A DNA stretch of 24,642 bases from a virus, in IMG/VR virus record IMGVR_UViG_3300037840_000010, positions 1-24,642 of that record, one strand, 5' to 3'. A model generated the notes under the pieces. It made no database searches. It was given only the letters and a program-made list of their open reading frames with translations, and was not told the DNA's origin. Shown here one piece after another: positions 6,518 through 13,500 of this stretch. Position 1 is the stretch's first letter, and each line of letters begins with the position of its first letter. Position numbers and translations under genes: made by a program.

Positions 6518-7051
6518 ATGATAAATCTATCGGGAGTGTTCAATTTCTTCATTATACTCGTTGAGTTGTGCGTGATTGGCGCGCTTATCTTCGCTGCCCT
6601 CGACTTCATCGGCACGGACGAACGGTTCAAGAAAATTGCCAGGATCGCCGTCGGCGGCGTGCTGGTGGTTCTTTTCCTATTTGCTGTCAAAGCCGTGTTT
6701 TCCGGGGGCGGCGGCGGCATGAACATGACGCCCGTGGGCTTTCTCATGTTTGCCATCGGCGTGATTCTCGTTCTCATCGTCTGGTATGTGGTCGATTGGG
6801 CCATCGGCGCCTTGGCCTCAACGTGGTTGCCATTCCTCGCTCCGGTTCTAGGGGTGATTCGCTTCGTTCTTGCCGGCCTGATGCTGGTCGTTATCCTCTT
6901 GATCGCCGCCAATGTCTTATTCGGAGTCTCAGTGGGAGGCGCGCCCTTTCGATTCAGCCAACTCGAATCGATGCCAAGGCATGACCGGGCATCAACTGGA
7001 CTTATGCGAGGATTTCCAGAAGAATCACCAAAATGGACCGTTACCGCCTGA
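6518..7051 (+). CDS. Integral membrane protein with about four spans, possible internal duplication
   Basis: The start follows an excellent AGGAGG site (about 6510). The 177-residue protein has hydrophobic segments near residues 8-28 (FFIILVELCVIGALIFAALD), 40-63, 71-95 (VGFLMFAIGVILVLIVWYVV) and 105-137. A polar tail of ~40 residues follows. The unit 'two spans with an amphipathic basic or Pro-containing linker' occurs twice (residues ~8-63 and ~71-137), which looks like a tandem two-span module. A glycine run, GGGGG, joins the halves. Holin-like or glycan-flippase-like roles fit its place next to a sugar cassette and two further membrane peptides, but no family motif decides. It overlaps the next gene by 19 bases. 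Confidence 0.75.
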   Translation: MINLSGVFNFFIILVELCVIGALIFAALDFIGTDERFKKIARIAVGGVLVVLFLFAVKAVFSGGGGGMNMTPVGFLMFAIGVILVLIVWYVVDWAIGALASTWLPFLAPVLGVIRFVLAGLMLVVILLIAANVLFGVSVGGAPFRFSQLESMPRHDRASTGLMRGFPEESPKWTVTA

Positions 7052-7194
7052 CAACGACGCCAACCCGTCAATCTGTACAGGGTGCTAGGCGCACACGACT
7101 TCTGCTTGTCATCGTCGGCGGTGTAGTCTTGGCTTGCGTGCTGACGTGGCTTACATCGCTGATCTGGCCGCCGCCGCATCCGTTCTTCTGGTGA
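7033..7194 (+). CDS. Small single-pass membrane protein (53 aa)
   Basis: ATG 7033 lies inside the end of the preceding membrane-protein gene in another frame, and the frame closes with TGA at 7192-7194. The peptide has a basic N-terminus (MDRYRLTTTPTRQ ... ARRTR), one strong hydrophobic span (LLLVIVGGVVLACVLTWLTSL) and a Pro-rich end (IWPPPHPFFW). The positive N-terminus predicts N-in/C-out topology. It is followed four bases later by another membrane peptide. Its function is unknown; the small size, single span and grouping suggest a lysis or membrane-associated accessory. I base coding on tight packing and on the coherent charge and hydrophobicity pattern. Confidence 0.55.
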   Translation: MDRYRLTTTPTRQSVQGARRTRLLLVIVGGVVLACVLTWLTSLIWPPPHPFFW

Positions 7195-7197
7195 GCT

Positions 7198-7338
7198 ATG
7201 GCACGCAGTCCTTGGCCTGATCGAATCATCAACGGGGCGCTTATGCTGATCGGTGCCGCAATCTTCGCCGCGATTGTCTATGTCGGGTGGCTACCGGCTG
7301 ACGTGGTCTGGGCAATTGTAAGCGGCGAGGTAAAATGA
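7198..7338 (+). CDS. Small single-pass membrane protein (46 aa)
   Basis: ATG 7198 is three bases after the previous stop and the stop overlaps the next ATG (ATGA at 7335). The product has a polar start (MARSPWPDRIING), one hydrophobic span (ALMLIGAAIFAAIVYVGWLP) and a short end (ADVVWAIVSGEVK). It is the third membrane protein in a row. No family is recognised. It may work with the two upstream membrane proteins, but this is inference from proximity. Confidence 0.55.
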   Translation: MARSPWPDRIINGALMLIGAAIFAAIVYVGWLPADVVWAIVSGEVK

Positions 7339-7784
7339 TACATAGCCATAAACCCTATCTCGTCTTGTTCCGCGTAGAAATCGTCGATCCGAAACGCCAT
7401 TGGTGGGAATTCCATCATAAGCGTCTGGTCGAGGAAGCAACCATACCCCCCAATGGAGAAATCAAAATGAATCCCGTCACAGTCTCAATCGGCCATACCG
7501 TCAACTGCTCGATCAGTTATCTGGACGCTATCGGCAATACAATGCTGATTACGCCCACTCCCGACGCGCCGCCAGTATGGACAGATACGACCCCAGCTAC
7601 AGGCACGCTTACAACCGTTCCAGGCGGCCTTGCGGCTTCGGAACTGGCCGTGGCTGCGGGCAGCGACACCGTCAGCGTATCGCTCGCCGTCGGCGGTGTG
7701 ACGTACGCCGCATCGGCGCCGATCATCGTATCGCCCGCACCGCAGGTATTGACAAGCATAGCCATTGTTACAAGCGTAACTTAA
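7335..7784 (+). CDS. Phage protein with Ig-like beta-sandwich domain
   Basis: From residue ~45 onward the protein reads like common phage Ig-like proteins: VTVSIGHTVNCSISYLDAIG, then W.DTTPATGTL, GLAASELAVAAGSDTVSVSL and a final APQVLTSIAIV. This is a series of beta strands with small and hydroxyl residues. The first 44 residues (MIHSHKPYLVLFRVEIVDP ...) are unlike the rest. An internal ATG at 7467 with GGAGA eight bases upstream would give a 105-aa Ig-only protein, the usual form in the family. I list the longer form because its ATG overlaps the previous stop and no stop codon separates the parts. It is probably a virion decoration or adhesion protein. Confidence 0.7.
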   Translation: MIHSHKPYLVLFRVEIVDPKRHWWEFHHKRLVEEATIPPNGEIKMNPVTVSIGHTVNCSISYLDAIGNTMLITPTPDAPPVWTDTTPATGTLTTVPGGLAASELAVAAGSDTVSVSLAVGGVTYAASAPIIVSPAPQVLTSIAIVTSVT

Positions 7785-7802
7785 CCAGAAGGACCAAGTA
7801 TC

Positions 7803-8390
7803 ATGCCCGACACCACCACAATCGAACCGACAGCGCCGCATGTAGCGGCCGTCGTGCAACCTCCGGGGTCGCAGCCTCCTGTGCAGCCGCCCGTTCTCCC
7901 GCCAAATCCGGCGTGGCCTCACTCTACCCCGGCAACACCCGCTGCTCCCGCAAAGCCGAAAACGGCGTTTACCGTTGTCGAGCCTGCGGAAACCCCGTCG
8001 GTTCCGCCGCCGCCTGCGCCCGTTACCCCTCCGACGCCCGCGCCCGGCGCAGTGGCCGCTCCCGCTGCCACGGGGCTGGTCAAAGAGCAAATCGTGAGTG
8101 CCGGCGTCCTGACCATCGTCATGGTGGCGACCACAGGGACGCAGGCAAAAGGCAACATGAACGCAGTGATTCTGCCAAAAGATGCAGCCGACCTCAGCGT
8201 GGTCGAAGTGCATCGTGCGGTCGAATCAACCGGCATGGATGTTGCGGTCTATCCCAACAAAGGCGAATCCATTGCCGATCTTCCGGTTAGTGATGGAACG
8301 ATGAACGCCAAATTCGCCAAGGGCGTAAGCTCGGCCAAGCCGGTGTCGTTCCGGAAAATGTCCAAGACGAATTGGGCTATTATCAGCTAG
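7803..8390 (+). CDS. Pro/Ala-rich phage protein with small C-terminal domain (195 aa)
   Basis: AGAAGGA stands 8-14 bases upstream of ATG 7803. Residues ~1-92 are an extreme low-complexity Pro/Ala/Val/Thr region (QPPVQPPVLPPNPAWP, PSVPPPPAPVTPPTPAPG), surely extended and disordered. A compact C-terminal domain follows (~95-195: KEQIVSAGVLTIVMVATTGT ... DLSVVEVHRAVESTGMDVAV ... KMSKTNWAII) with alternating strands and helices. I do not recognise that domain. It is the last gene before a 299-bp non-coding stretch and the capsid genes, so a role in head assembly or decoration is plausible but not shown. Confidence 0.7.
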   Translation: MPDTTTIEPTAPHVAAVVQPPGSQPPVQPPVLPPNPAWPHSTPATPAAPAKPKTAFTVVEPAETPSVPPPPAPVTPPTPAPGAVAAPAATGLVKEQIVSAGVLTIVMVATTGTQAKGNMNAVILPKDAADLSVVEVHRAVESTGMDVAVYPNKGESIADLPVSDGTMNAKFAKGVSSAKPVSFRKMSKTNWAIIS

Positions 8391-8418
8391 TTTGTCTCAT
8401 TCGCGTTTGTTGCGCGCT

Positions 8419-8466
8419 CGGACTCAGTGCGGTCACCCAATCGCAGGCGATGGGTGACCGAGTCCG
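8419..8466 (+). other. Long imperfect RNA hairpin
   Basis: The outer arms CGGACTC (8419-8425) and GAGTCCG (8460-8466) are exact complements. An inner stem GGTCACCC (8431-8438) pairs with GGGTGACC (8452-8459) and continues with ATCG/CGAT around a CAGG loop after one bulged base. The left side has a 5-base bulge between the two stems. It starts 28 bases after the stop of the Pro-rich protein gene. It could slow or end transcription, protect the mRNA end or be a processing site. No T-run follows. Confidence 0.55.
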
Positions 8467-8652
8467 GTCTATCCGCTGGGAACAAACCCTCGTGACCCAA
8501 ACTTATCCACAACCTTCGTTCTTGACACTCCCATCGAAATAGAATCAACATATCAAACATTCGGGAATCTCCCGCGCCGGGAGTTAAATTCCTGACCATC
8601 TGACCAAGCCGCGCCGGTTTGGTTCCGCCCATCACACTCAGGCAGCGCATGT

Positions 8653-8679
8653 CGAGTGGGGATAGAAAAACCCCGCTCG
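8653..8679 (+). other. Hairpin abutting the ribosome binding site of the decoration-like gene
   Basis: CGAGTGGGG (8653-8661) pairs with CCCCGCTCG (8671-8679), nine pairs including one G-T, around the loop ATAGAAAAA. Its last paired base is the first G of the GGAG (8679-8682) that serves the GTG start at 8690. Folding would place the Shine-Dalgarno directly at the foot of the stem, where it could be partly masked or presented. The pairing is seen directly; control is inference. Confidence 0.5.
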
Positions 8680-8689
8680 GAGTCCTGCC

Positions 8690-9304
8690 GTGGCAAACGT
8701 TAACGCTCCCTTTGGTTTTCGGCACACGAGTTACCAGCCCGGCGGTGCCCCGGACTACCAGCTTTCCAGCTACGCCATTGCGACCGCAACAGCCACCCAG
8801 ATAGGGTTCGGCGACCCGGTCATCATGCAAGCCGCAACGGCGGCAACGCCTTTCATCATTCAGGCGACCGGCGCGCTCGCGACCACCCAGCCCATCGTCG
8901 GCATCTTTCAGGGATGCCTCTACATCCCATCGGCAGGCGGCGCTCCGGTCTACTCGCCGTTCTTCCCCGGCACCGTCGGCGGCGCGGCGGCAACCGCTTA
9001 CGTCCTCGACGCGCCCAACGCACAGTTCTTCGCCCAGACGCTCAACACCGCCGTCACCTCCGCGATGATCGGCCAGGTGTTCAACTTCACCACCGGCCAG
9101 TGTTCGACAGTCGGCGGCGGCTTCTCGGTCGCAACCATCGACCAGAGCACAGGTACTTCAACCGGCACCACGGTTAGCGTCTTACCCTTCCGCCTCACTG
9201 CGCTGTATCCCGGCGTGGGCAACGGCTCCGACCCGACCACGCCCTACAACGTCGGCAGGTTCGCCTTCAACTATCAAATCTTCAAATCGTCTGTCGGCGC
9301 CTAA
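8690..9304 (+). CDS. Putative head decoration/structural protein upstream of the capsid gene
   Basis: The start is GTG 8690 with GGAG seven bases upstream; the product begins MANVNAPFGFRH, a start I know from phage structural proteins encoded next to capsid genes. Its 204 residues are almost wholly small, hydroxyl and hydrophobic residues arranged as beta strands, with YQPGGAPDYQLSSY near the start and PFRLTALYPGVGN and FNYQIFKSSVG at the end. It lacks enzymatic motifs, transmembrane segments and a signal peptide. It is 16 bases upstream of the major capsid gene and is likely co-transcribed with it. Capsid decoration is the best fit, but a minor head role is possible. Confidence 0.75.
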   Translation: MANVNAPFGFRHTSYQPGGAPDYQLSSYAIATATATQIGFGDPVIMQAATAATPFIIQATGALATTQPIVGIFQGCLYIPSAGGAPVYSPFFPGTVGGAAATAYVLDAPNAQFFAQTLNTAVTSAMIGQVFNFTTGQCSTVGGGFSVATIDQSTGTSTGTTVSVLPFRLTALYPGVGNGSDPTTPYNVGRFAFNYQIFKSSVGA

Positions 9305-9320
9305 CGGAGAGGGATGAACC

Positions 9321-10235
9321 ATGCCCGTCGCATTAGCTAATATCCGCTCCGAACTTCTGCCCGGACTGTTCGACGTTCGCGGAAGTTACGACATGATCCC
9401 GCGACAGTGGGACAAGGTCTTTACCACCCACAAGTCGAACATGGCGGTCGAACGCTCCACACAAATGGCGTTCGTGGCCCTTCCCTATCTGAAAGACGAA
9501 GGCGCCGCTACGCAGTTCGACAACAACGCTGGTGAAAGATTCACTTGGGCATTTATTCACCTGGAGGTCGCCCTTGGGTACGCGATCACCAGAAAAGCCA
9601 TTGACGACAACCTCTATAAGGCACAATTCAATCCTACCAATCTCAAGTTGCAAGAGGCATTCGCCCAATTCAAGGAAATCCAAGGCGCGAACATCCTCAA
9701 CCTCGGGACCACCCCCAATGCCGCAATCATCGGCGACGGTGTTGCGCTTTTCTCCGCCGCTCACCCTTACGACGGCGGCACCTGGGCCAACACGTCAACC
9801 ACGCCAAAGAGCTTGAACGAATCGACGCTGCTTGCTGATATGACCAACGTCAGAACGCAGTTCGTCAACGAGCGCGGCCTTCGTATTCTTTCAAGAGCGC
9901 GTCGCCTTATCGTTCCGCCGAACCTCGAACCCATCGCAATTCGGCTCACCAAAACCGAACTGCGCCCTGGCACCGCCGATAACGACGTGAACGCCATCCT
10001 CACGTTGAGCGGCGGTCTGCCAGAGGGATTTATCGTGTTGGACTTCCTCACGTCCAACTTCGCTTGGTTCCTCACCACGAATATCGAGGGGCTGATTCAT
10101 ATGCTGAGAATACCATATGAGTCTGATATGTGGGTCGATAACGTAACGGATAATCTCCTAGTTAAAAGTTACGAAAGGTACTCATTCGGTTACAATGATC
10201 CGAGGGCTTGTTGGGGCGAATTCCCAACTTCGTGA
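9321..10235 (+). CDS. Major capsid protein (HK97-fold, Mu gpT-like group)
   Basis: The gene starts at ATG 9321 behind a strong GGAGAGGG. The 304-residue product opens IRSELLPGLFDV..SYDMIPRQWDKVF, the N-arm helix pattern of Mu gpT-like capsid proteins. It continues with a beta strand (MAFVALPYLKDEG), FTWAFIHLEVALGYAITRKAIDD (the long spine helix region), the family block GDGVALFSAAHPYDGGTWAN (~135-154), NERGLRILSRARRLIVPPNL, and a late DNVTDNLLVKSYERYSFGYNDPR. The length is in the usual range. The capsid self-assembles in the cytosol; there is no separate prohead protease in the window. Its N-terminus is mirrored by the small protein at 5087. Confidence 0.88.
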   Translation: MPVALANIRSELLPGLFDVRGSYDMIPRQWDKVFTTHKSNMAVERSTQMAFVALPYLKDEGAATQFDNNAGERFTWAFIHLEVALGYAITRKAIDDNLYKAQFNPTNLKLQEAFAQFKEIQGANILNLGTTPNAAIIGDGVALFSAAHPYDGGTWANTSTTPKSLNESTLLADMTNVRTQFVNERGLRILSRARRLIVPPNLEPIAIRLTKTELRPGTADNDVNAILTLSGGLPEGFIVLDFLTSNFAWFLTTNIEGLIHMLRIPYESDMWVDNVTDNLLVKSYERYSFGYNDPRACWGEFPTS

Positions 10236-10286
10236 GAAAAAACAACAATATAGGAAGATAGTAACAAAAGTAGAGACAACCGCTGA

Positions 10287-10308
10287 AAGGTATTGACGGT
10301 TATACCTT
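10287..10308 (+). other. Hairpin between capsid and endonuclease genes
   Basis: AAGGTAT (10287-10293) and ATACCTT (10302-10308) are exact complements around an 8-base loop. They lie in a 115-bp gap (10236-10350) that is visibly richer in A and T than the genes around it. The position just after the capsid gene suggests a pause site or a weak terminator that would lower expression of downstream genes, but there is no T-run. No convincing promoter or small gene is seen in the gap. Confidence 0.4.
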
Positions 10309-10350
10309 GTTATGAAAGACTGATGCTGTTTCGTAGCAAGGAGAAACCCG

Positions 10351-11526
10351 ATGGCGCGCATGATTACCCTGACCCACGAGCACCTTTTACAAGTTTTGGA
10401 CTACGATCCGGCGACGGGCGTGTTCACTTGGAAGGTGCGAGCCTCAAATCGTCTCAAAGTAGGAGACCGTGCTGGCGCGGTCGGAACGCTGGGCTATCGT
10501 CTGATTATGATTGGCGGCGAAAAATTCCAGGCAAGCCGTTTGGCGATCTTTTATGTTCGTGGCGAATGGCCGAAGGCCGACGTTAAGTTCCTAAATGAAA
10601 ATATGGACGATTGTTCCATTGATAATTTGCAGGAAATGTCGCGAATCGAAGCAGCGCGCCTTCGGAGCGCCCCCGCAAGCAATACGAGCGGCCTTCGCGG
10701 AGTAAGTCCCGCGCCGCGTGGTAAGTGGAAATCCGCGATCTGTGCGAACTACAAACAGATTATGTTGGGCGTATTCGATACCAAGGAACAGGCCTCTGCG
10801 ATCTACGAACATGCAATGTCGATTCTTAGCGGGGCCAAGACGCCACAGGAAGCGGACGCTGCCGCCGACGAAATTATACAATATCGCCGCAAGCGCGTAG
10901 CATGGGAACGGCTGCGACGAACGGAACGCCCTCATGTGTGGGCGTCCTTTGAACAGTTCGCGGCCGATATTGGCCGTATGGAATCGGACGAAAGCACGGT
11001 CGCCGCTGCGGACGAAAGCCGGCCTATCGCGCTGGACAATTTCAAATGGCTGTTGCGCCCACAAGGTCACTTCGACCGTTCAACCAAGGAAGGTCGCGCG
11101 GCTTATGCAAAAGCTTACCGCGATGCCAACCCCGGACGCTGGCGCCATGCTCATCTGCAGAAAAACTACGGCACCACGGAACTTGATTACCGCGAATTGC
11201 TCGCTAAGCAGAATGGCGTCTGTGCCATTTGCGGTCGCCCCGAAGTGAACCCGCGCGTTGCAGAAAAGCGGTCTCTGTCGTTCGATCATGACCACGAGGC
11301 TGAGGAAGCGACGGGCGAAAAGAAAATCCGAGGGCTGCTTTGCGGTAACTGCAATCACGGTCTCGGCATGTTCGGCAATGATCGGCCCGACAGGCTACGC
11401 GCCGCCGCCGACTATCTCGACACCTACTACGGCCGCAAGCGTCCTTGGTCAGTGCCGATCATCGAAGAAATCACGCATCTTCCCATCGGCCAGAAAATCC
11501 TAATGGAGGCCTCCCCAAATGGGTGA
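10351..11526 (+). CDS. Composite homing-type endonuclease: degenerate HNH + AP2-like + endonuclease VII domain
   Basis: ATG 10351 follows AAGGAG by 10 bases. Four blocks follow. Residues ~12-98 look like an HNH_3 module (DPATGVFTWK ... SRLAIFYVRGEWPKADVKFLNENMDDCSIDNLQE), but the usual His before RLA is Ser and the usual DH before the N is KF, so its active site seems lost. Residues ~111-157 look AP2-like (TSGLRGVSPAPRGKWKSAI). Residues ~195-237 (WASFEQFAADIG ... PIALDNFKWL) resemble a motif common in phage HNH proteins, also decayed. Residues ~275-360 form an intact endonuclease VII domain: CAIC at 291-294, DHDH at 312-315, RGLLCGNCN with C331 and C334, then GLGMFGND. It should cut DNA and is probably a free-standing homing endonuclease. 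Its stop overlaps the next structural gene. Confidence 0.85.
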   Translation: MARMITLTHEHLLQVLDYDPATGVFTWKVRASNRLKVGDRAGAVGTLGYRLIMIGGEKFQASRLAIFYVRGEWPKADVKFLNENMDDCSIDNLQEMSRIEAARLRSAPASNTSGLRGVSPAPRGKWKSAICANYKQIMLGVFDTKEQASAIYEHAMSILSGAKTPQEADAAADEIIQYRRKRVAWERLRRTERPHVWASFEQFAADIGRMESDESTVAAADESRPIALDNFKWLLRPQGHFDRSTKEGRAAYAKAYRDANPGRWRHAHLQKNYGTTELDYRELLAKQNGVCAICGRPEVNPRVAEKRSLSFDHDHEAEEATGEKKIRGLLCGNCNHGLGMFGNDRPDRLRAAADYLDTYYGRKRPWSVPIIEEITHLPIGQKILMEASPNG

Positions 11527-12805
11527 CACCAACTTGCGAGGCCCGCTGACCAGCATGGGGGCGCTTGAGGTCGAAGCCGGTACGGCAGCGACGATTGAGC
11601 CTTTCGACGGCCCCAGCGGTTTCTATCAATCCGTTGCGATGCTCGATCCGCGCAGCGCGCCGTTCGCCAAGGACGGCACCACGCCAGGGCGTTGTCCTGC
11701 ATTCATCAACAATCCGGACTTCTGGGCATTCGACAACAAGCCGCAGGCCACCAATGCTTCGGCGCTCGCGGCGTCGGCGGTGCAGACCAGCTTGGTTGCG
11801 TTCCCGCTTGCGACCACGCAAGTCTCCAATCCGAACGCGGGTTCACCCTTCATCGCGGTTGGCGTGCCGATTCTGCCGCAAGGCACCACGACCATCGTCA
11901 ACACGATTGCGCTCGACTTCGGGTTCTCGACAGGAACCACCACGGCCAATTCATCGACGGTTGCGGTTTACGATTCCACCAAGTTCACGGTGGGGCAGTG
12001 GATCGCCATCGGTGGTGCGGGCGCGGCGAACCAAGCCACGTTCTTTACGCAAGTGCAGACCATCAGCACGTCGAACACGACCAGCATCACAGTGTTGCCA
12101 TTGCCGCCGGCTTCAACTTCGTCGGCTCCGATTGGCCAGGCCAATGTGTTCGGCGCTGGACTGTATCCGCCGACTTATAATTTCGGGGCATCAACTCCTG
12201 CTGCGACCTACGTCAATCCCAATGTGCAAGCGGGATTGTTGCGGGTTCACAACCCCTCCGAAATGCTCTCCCGCAACGTGTCGATCACGCTGGCGACGGG
12301 CGGCGTGGCGACTGCGGTGAACTTCATCGTGTACGGCTATGACGTTTGGCGCGCACCGATGACGGAACTAATCACATCGCCAGCCACGACTTCGGCGACC
12401 GTGACCTATGGCCAGAAGGCGTTCAAGTATATCTCGTCGGTCGTGATGCAGAGTGCTTCTGCGAGCGGCAATTCGTACGCGGTAGGTATCGGTGACGTGT
12501 TCGGCTTCCCGTTTCGCGCCGATGAATGGGAACAAACCAATATCTATTGGGCCGGTACGGCTTCGGCGAATTCCACGGGCTTTACGGCTTGTGCGACTGC
12601 TGTGCCTGCTACCAATACCACGGGCGACACGCGCGGCACGGTGCAGATTGGGGCGGCTGGTCGTGGATCGGCTGTCACCGGCACGCTGTCGGCGAATGGT
12701 ACATCACGGCTTGCGGCAATTCAGAATCTTGGCGTATGGAACGTCGTGTTCACCACTCCCAATAATCCGGTGCCGATGTTCGGCGTCGCACAGTCCACGA
12801 CCTGA
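11519..12805 (+). CDS. Virion structural protein, beta-rich (428 aa)
   Basis: ATG 11519 lies inside the last codons of the endonuclease gene with GGAGG 10-15 bases upstream. The product begins with a defined segment (GPSGFYQSVAMLDPRSAPF ... FINNPDFWAFDN) and then is nearly all Ser/Thr/Ala/Gly/Val strands, including STVAVYDSTKFTVGQWIAIG, which reads as a small beta domain. Near the end are GIGDVFGFPFRADEWEQTN and LAAIQNLGVWNVVFTTPN. The protein has no enzymatic motif, signal peptide or membrane span. Its place after the capsid gene fits a capsid-associated or neck/tail structural protein. I do not recognise a named family. Confidence 0.7.
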   Translation: MGDTNLRGPLTSMGALEVEAGTAATIEPFDGPSGFYQSVAMLDPRSAPFAKDGTTPGRCPAFINNPDFWAFDNKPQATNASALAASAVQTSLVAFPLATTQVSNPNAGSPFIAVGVPILPQGTTTIVNTIALDFGFSTGTTTANSSTVAVYDSTKFTVGQWIAIGGAGAANQATFFTQVQTISTSNTTSITVLPLPPASTSSAPIGQANVFGAGLYPPTYNFGASTPAATYVNPNVQAGLLRVHNPSEMLSRNVSITLATGGVATAVNFIVYGYDVWRAPMTELITSPATTSATVTYGQKAFKYISSVVMQSASASGNSYAVGIGDVFGFPFRADEWEQTNIYWAGTASANSTGFTACATAVPATNTTGDTRGTVQIGAAGRGSAVTGTLSANGTSRLAAIQNLGVWNVVFTTPNNPVPMFGVAQSTT

Positions 12806-12823
12806 TAAGGAAAGGCTGTCATC

Positions 12824-13144
12824 ATGAGCAGAGCGCGTCATAGGGAAAAGGGCGGCCGGATTGGTCTGAAAGCATCGGGCAATCCCGACGTGTTCAAAGA
12901 GGCCGAAGGCAAAGAGGATTATGCCAAGGGCGATGAAAAAAAGCGCGGTGGGCGTGTCAAGCGCAAATCGGGAGGAAAAGTTATAGGGCTTATGACGGGC
13001 GGGGGCGTGAAGCCTCGTTTGGATCGTCCTGGCAGGAAACGTGGTGGTGGTGTGGGGTCGGATCGTTCGCCGCTTTCCAGTGCCCATAAGCACGAGAGGC
13101 CAGGAACCGCACCCGCTGAGGAAGAAAACGGCGCACCGGATTAA
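12824..13144 (+). CDS. Small basic Gly/Lys/Arg-rich virion-type protein (106 aa)
   Basis: A short gap with AAGGAAAGG precedes ATG 12824. The product is highly basic and probably disordered: SRARHREKGGR, EKKRGGRVKRKSGGK and GRKRGGGVGSDRSPLSSAHK. The last of these (GGGVGSD.SPLSSA) is a pattern I have seen in short phage proteins near head genes. It contains GGGVKPRLDRPGRK, which is echoed at the end of the next gene's product (GGAVKHRMDRAPRK). A DNA-binding internal head protein is a plausible but unproven role. Confidence 0.7.
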   Translation: MSRARHREKGGRIGLKASGNPDVFKEAEGKEDYAKGDEKKRGGRVKRKSGGKVIGLMTGGGVKPRLDRPGRKRGGGVGSDRSPLSSAHKHERPGTAPAEEENGAPD

Positions 13145-13221
13145 GGGTTTGACTCATTCCTAATCACGGGTTGCGTCGGCCTCACGGAAATTCACACGAC
13201 CGCTGGCGGAAAGAAAAGTGA

Positions 13222-13488
13222 ATGTCGGTACTGACGGCGGCGCGGAGAAACAAGTTACCGGCCTCGACGTTTGCGGGGCCGGATCGCAGCTACCCGATTC
13301 CCGATAAAGGACACGCGCGGGCCGCCTTGTCGCGCGCAAGTGCAAATGCGGGACCGGCGCTTAAAGCGAAGATTCGTGCAAAAGTACACCGTAAGTTTCC
13401 GGGGATCAAACAGCACGACGAATCGCGTATGAGAATGGACGGCGGCGCGGTCAAGCATCGCATGGATCGGGCGCCGCGCAAACACTAG
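13222..13488 (+). CDS. Small basic phage protein, DUF6582-like (88 aa)
   Basis: ATG 13222 follows GGCGGAAAG. The product reads LTAARRNKLPASTFAGPDRSYPIPD, then HARAALSRASANAG, then KAKIRAKVHRKFPGIK. This is the recognisable pattern 'R..LP.s.FA.P..r.YPI.d..HArnAl.R......ka.vrakV.rrfP' found in many phage proteins, alone or fused, which I match from memory to DUF6582. The ~20 residues after it (MRMDGGAVKHRMDRAPRKH) repeat the GG.VK.R.DR..RK motif of the upstream gene product. The family's function is not known; it is usually encoded near head genes. Confidence 0.82.
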   Translation: MSVLTAARRNKLPASTFAGPDRSYPIPDKGHARAALSRASANAGPALKAKIRAKVHRKFPGIKQHDESRMRMDGGAVKHRMDRAPRKH

Positions 13489-13500
13489 GAAGGCGCGAGG

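Larger units (their letters stand above)
8391..8689 (+). promoter_or_regulatory. 299-bp structured non-coding leader before the capsid genes
   Basis: This is the only gap of about 300 bases without a supported gene. It holds three potential RNA hairpins (8419-8466, 8564-8592 and 8653-8679), a consensus -35 hexamer TTGACA at 8522-8527 without a convincing -10 (TAGAAT at 8540 is too close), and the ribosome binding site and GTG start of the decoration-like gene. A control region that sets high expression of the decoration and capsid genes is the natural reading. No U-tract follows any hairpin, so none is a clear Rho-independent terminator. Confidence 0.5.

Noticed and set aside
7577-8290. Arg-rich + strand frame spanning the Ig-like and Pro-rich genes
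   Set aside because: Its composition (Arg, Ala, His runs) is that of an off-frame reading, and it overlaps two better supported genes including their junction.
8419-8466. Rho-independent terminator after the Pro-rich protein gene
   Set aside because: The stem is strong but no T-run follows, so I report only a hairpin.
8522-8545. Confident sigma-70 promoter for the capsid genes
   Set aside because: TTGACA is a perfect -35, but TAGAAT is 12 bases downstream and the sequence at normal spacing (TCAACA) is poor, so I mention it only as part of the leader.
10293-10316. Promoter for the endonuclease gene (TTGACG at 10293)
   Set aside because: The nearest -10-like sequence (TATGAA at 10311) is only 12 bases away, and the -35 lies inside the hairpin; not supported.
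10351-11526. Endonuclease gene as part of an intron or intein in the capsid gene
   Set aside because: The capsid protein is complete with its own stop, and the downstream protein starts with its own ribosome binding site; no split gene is seen.
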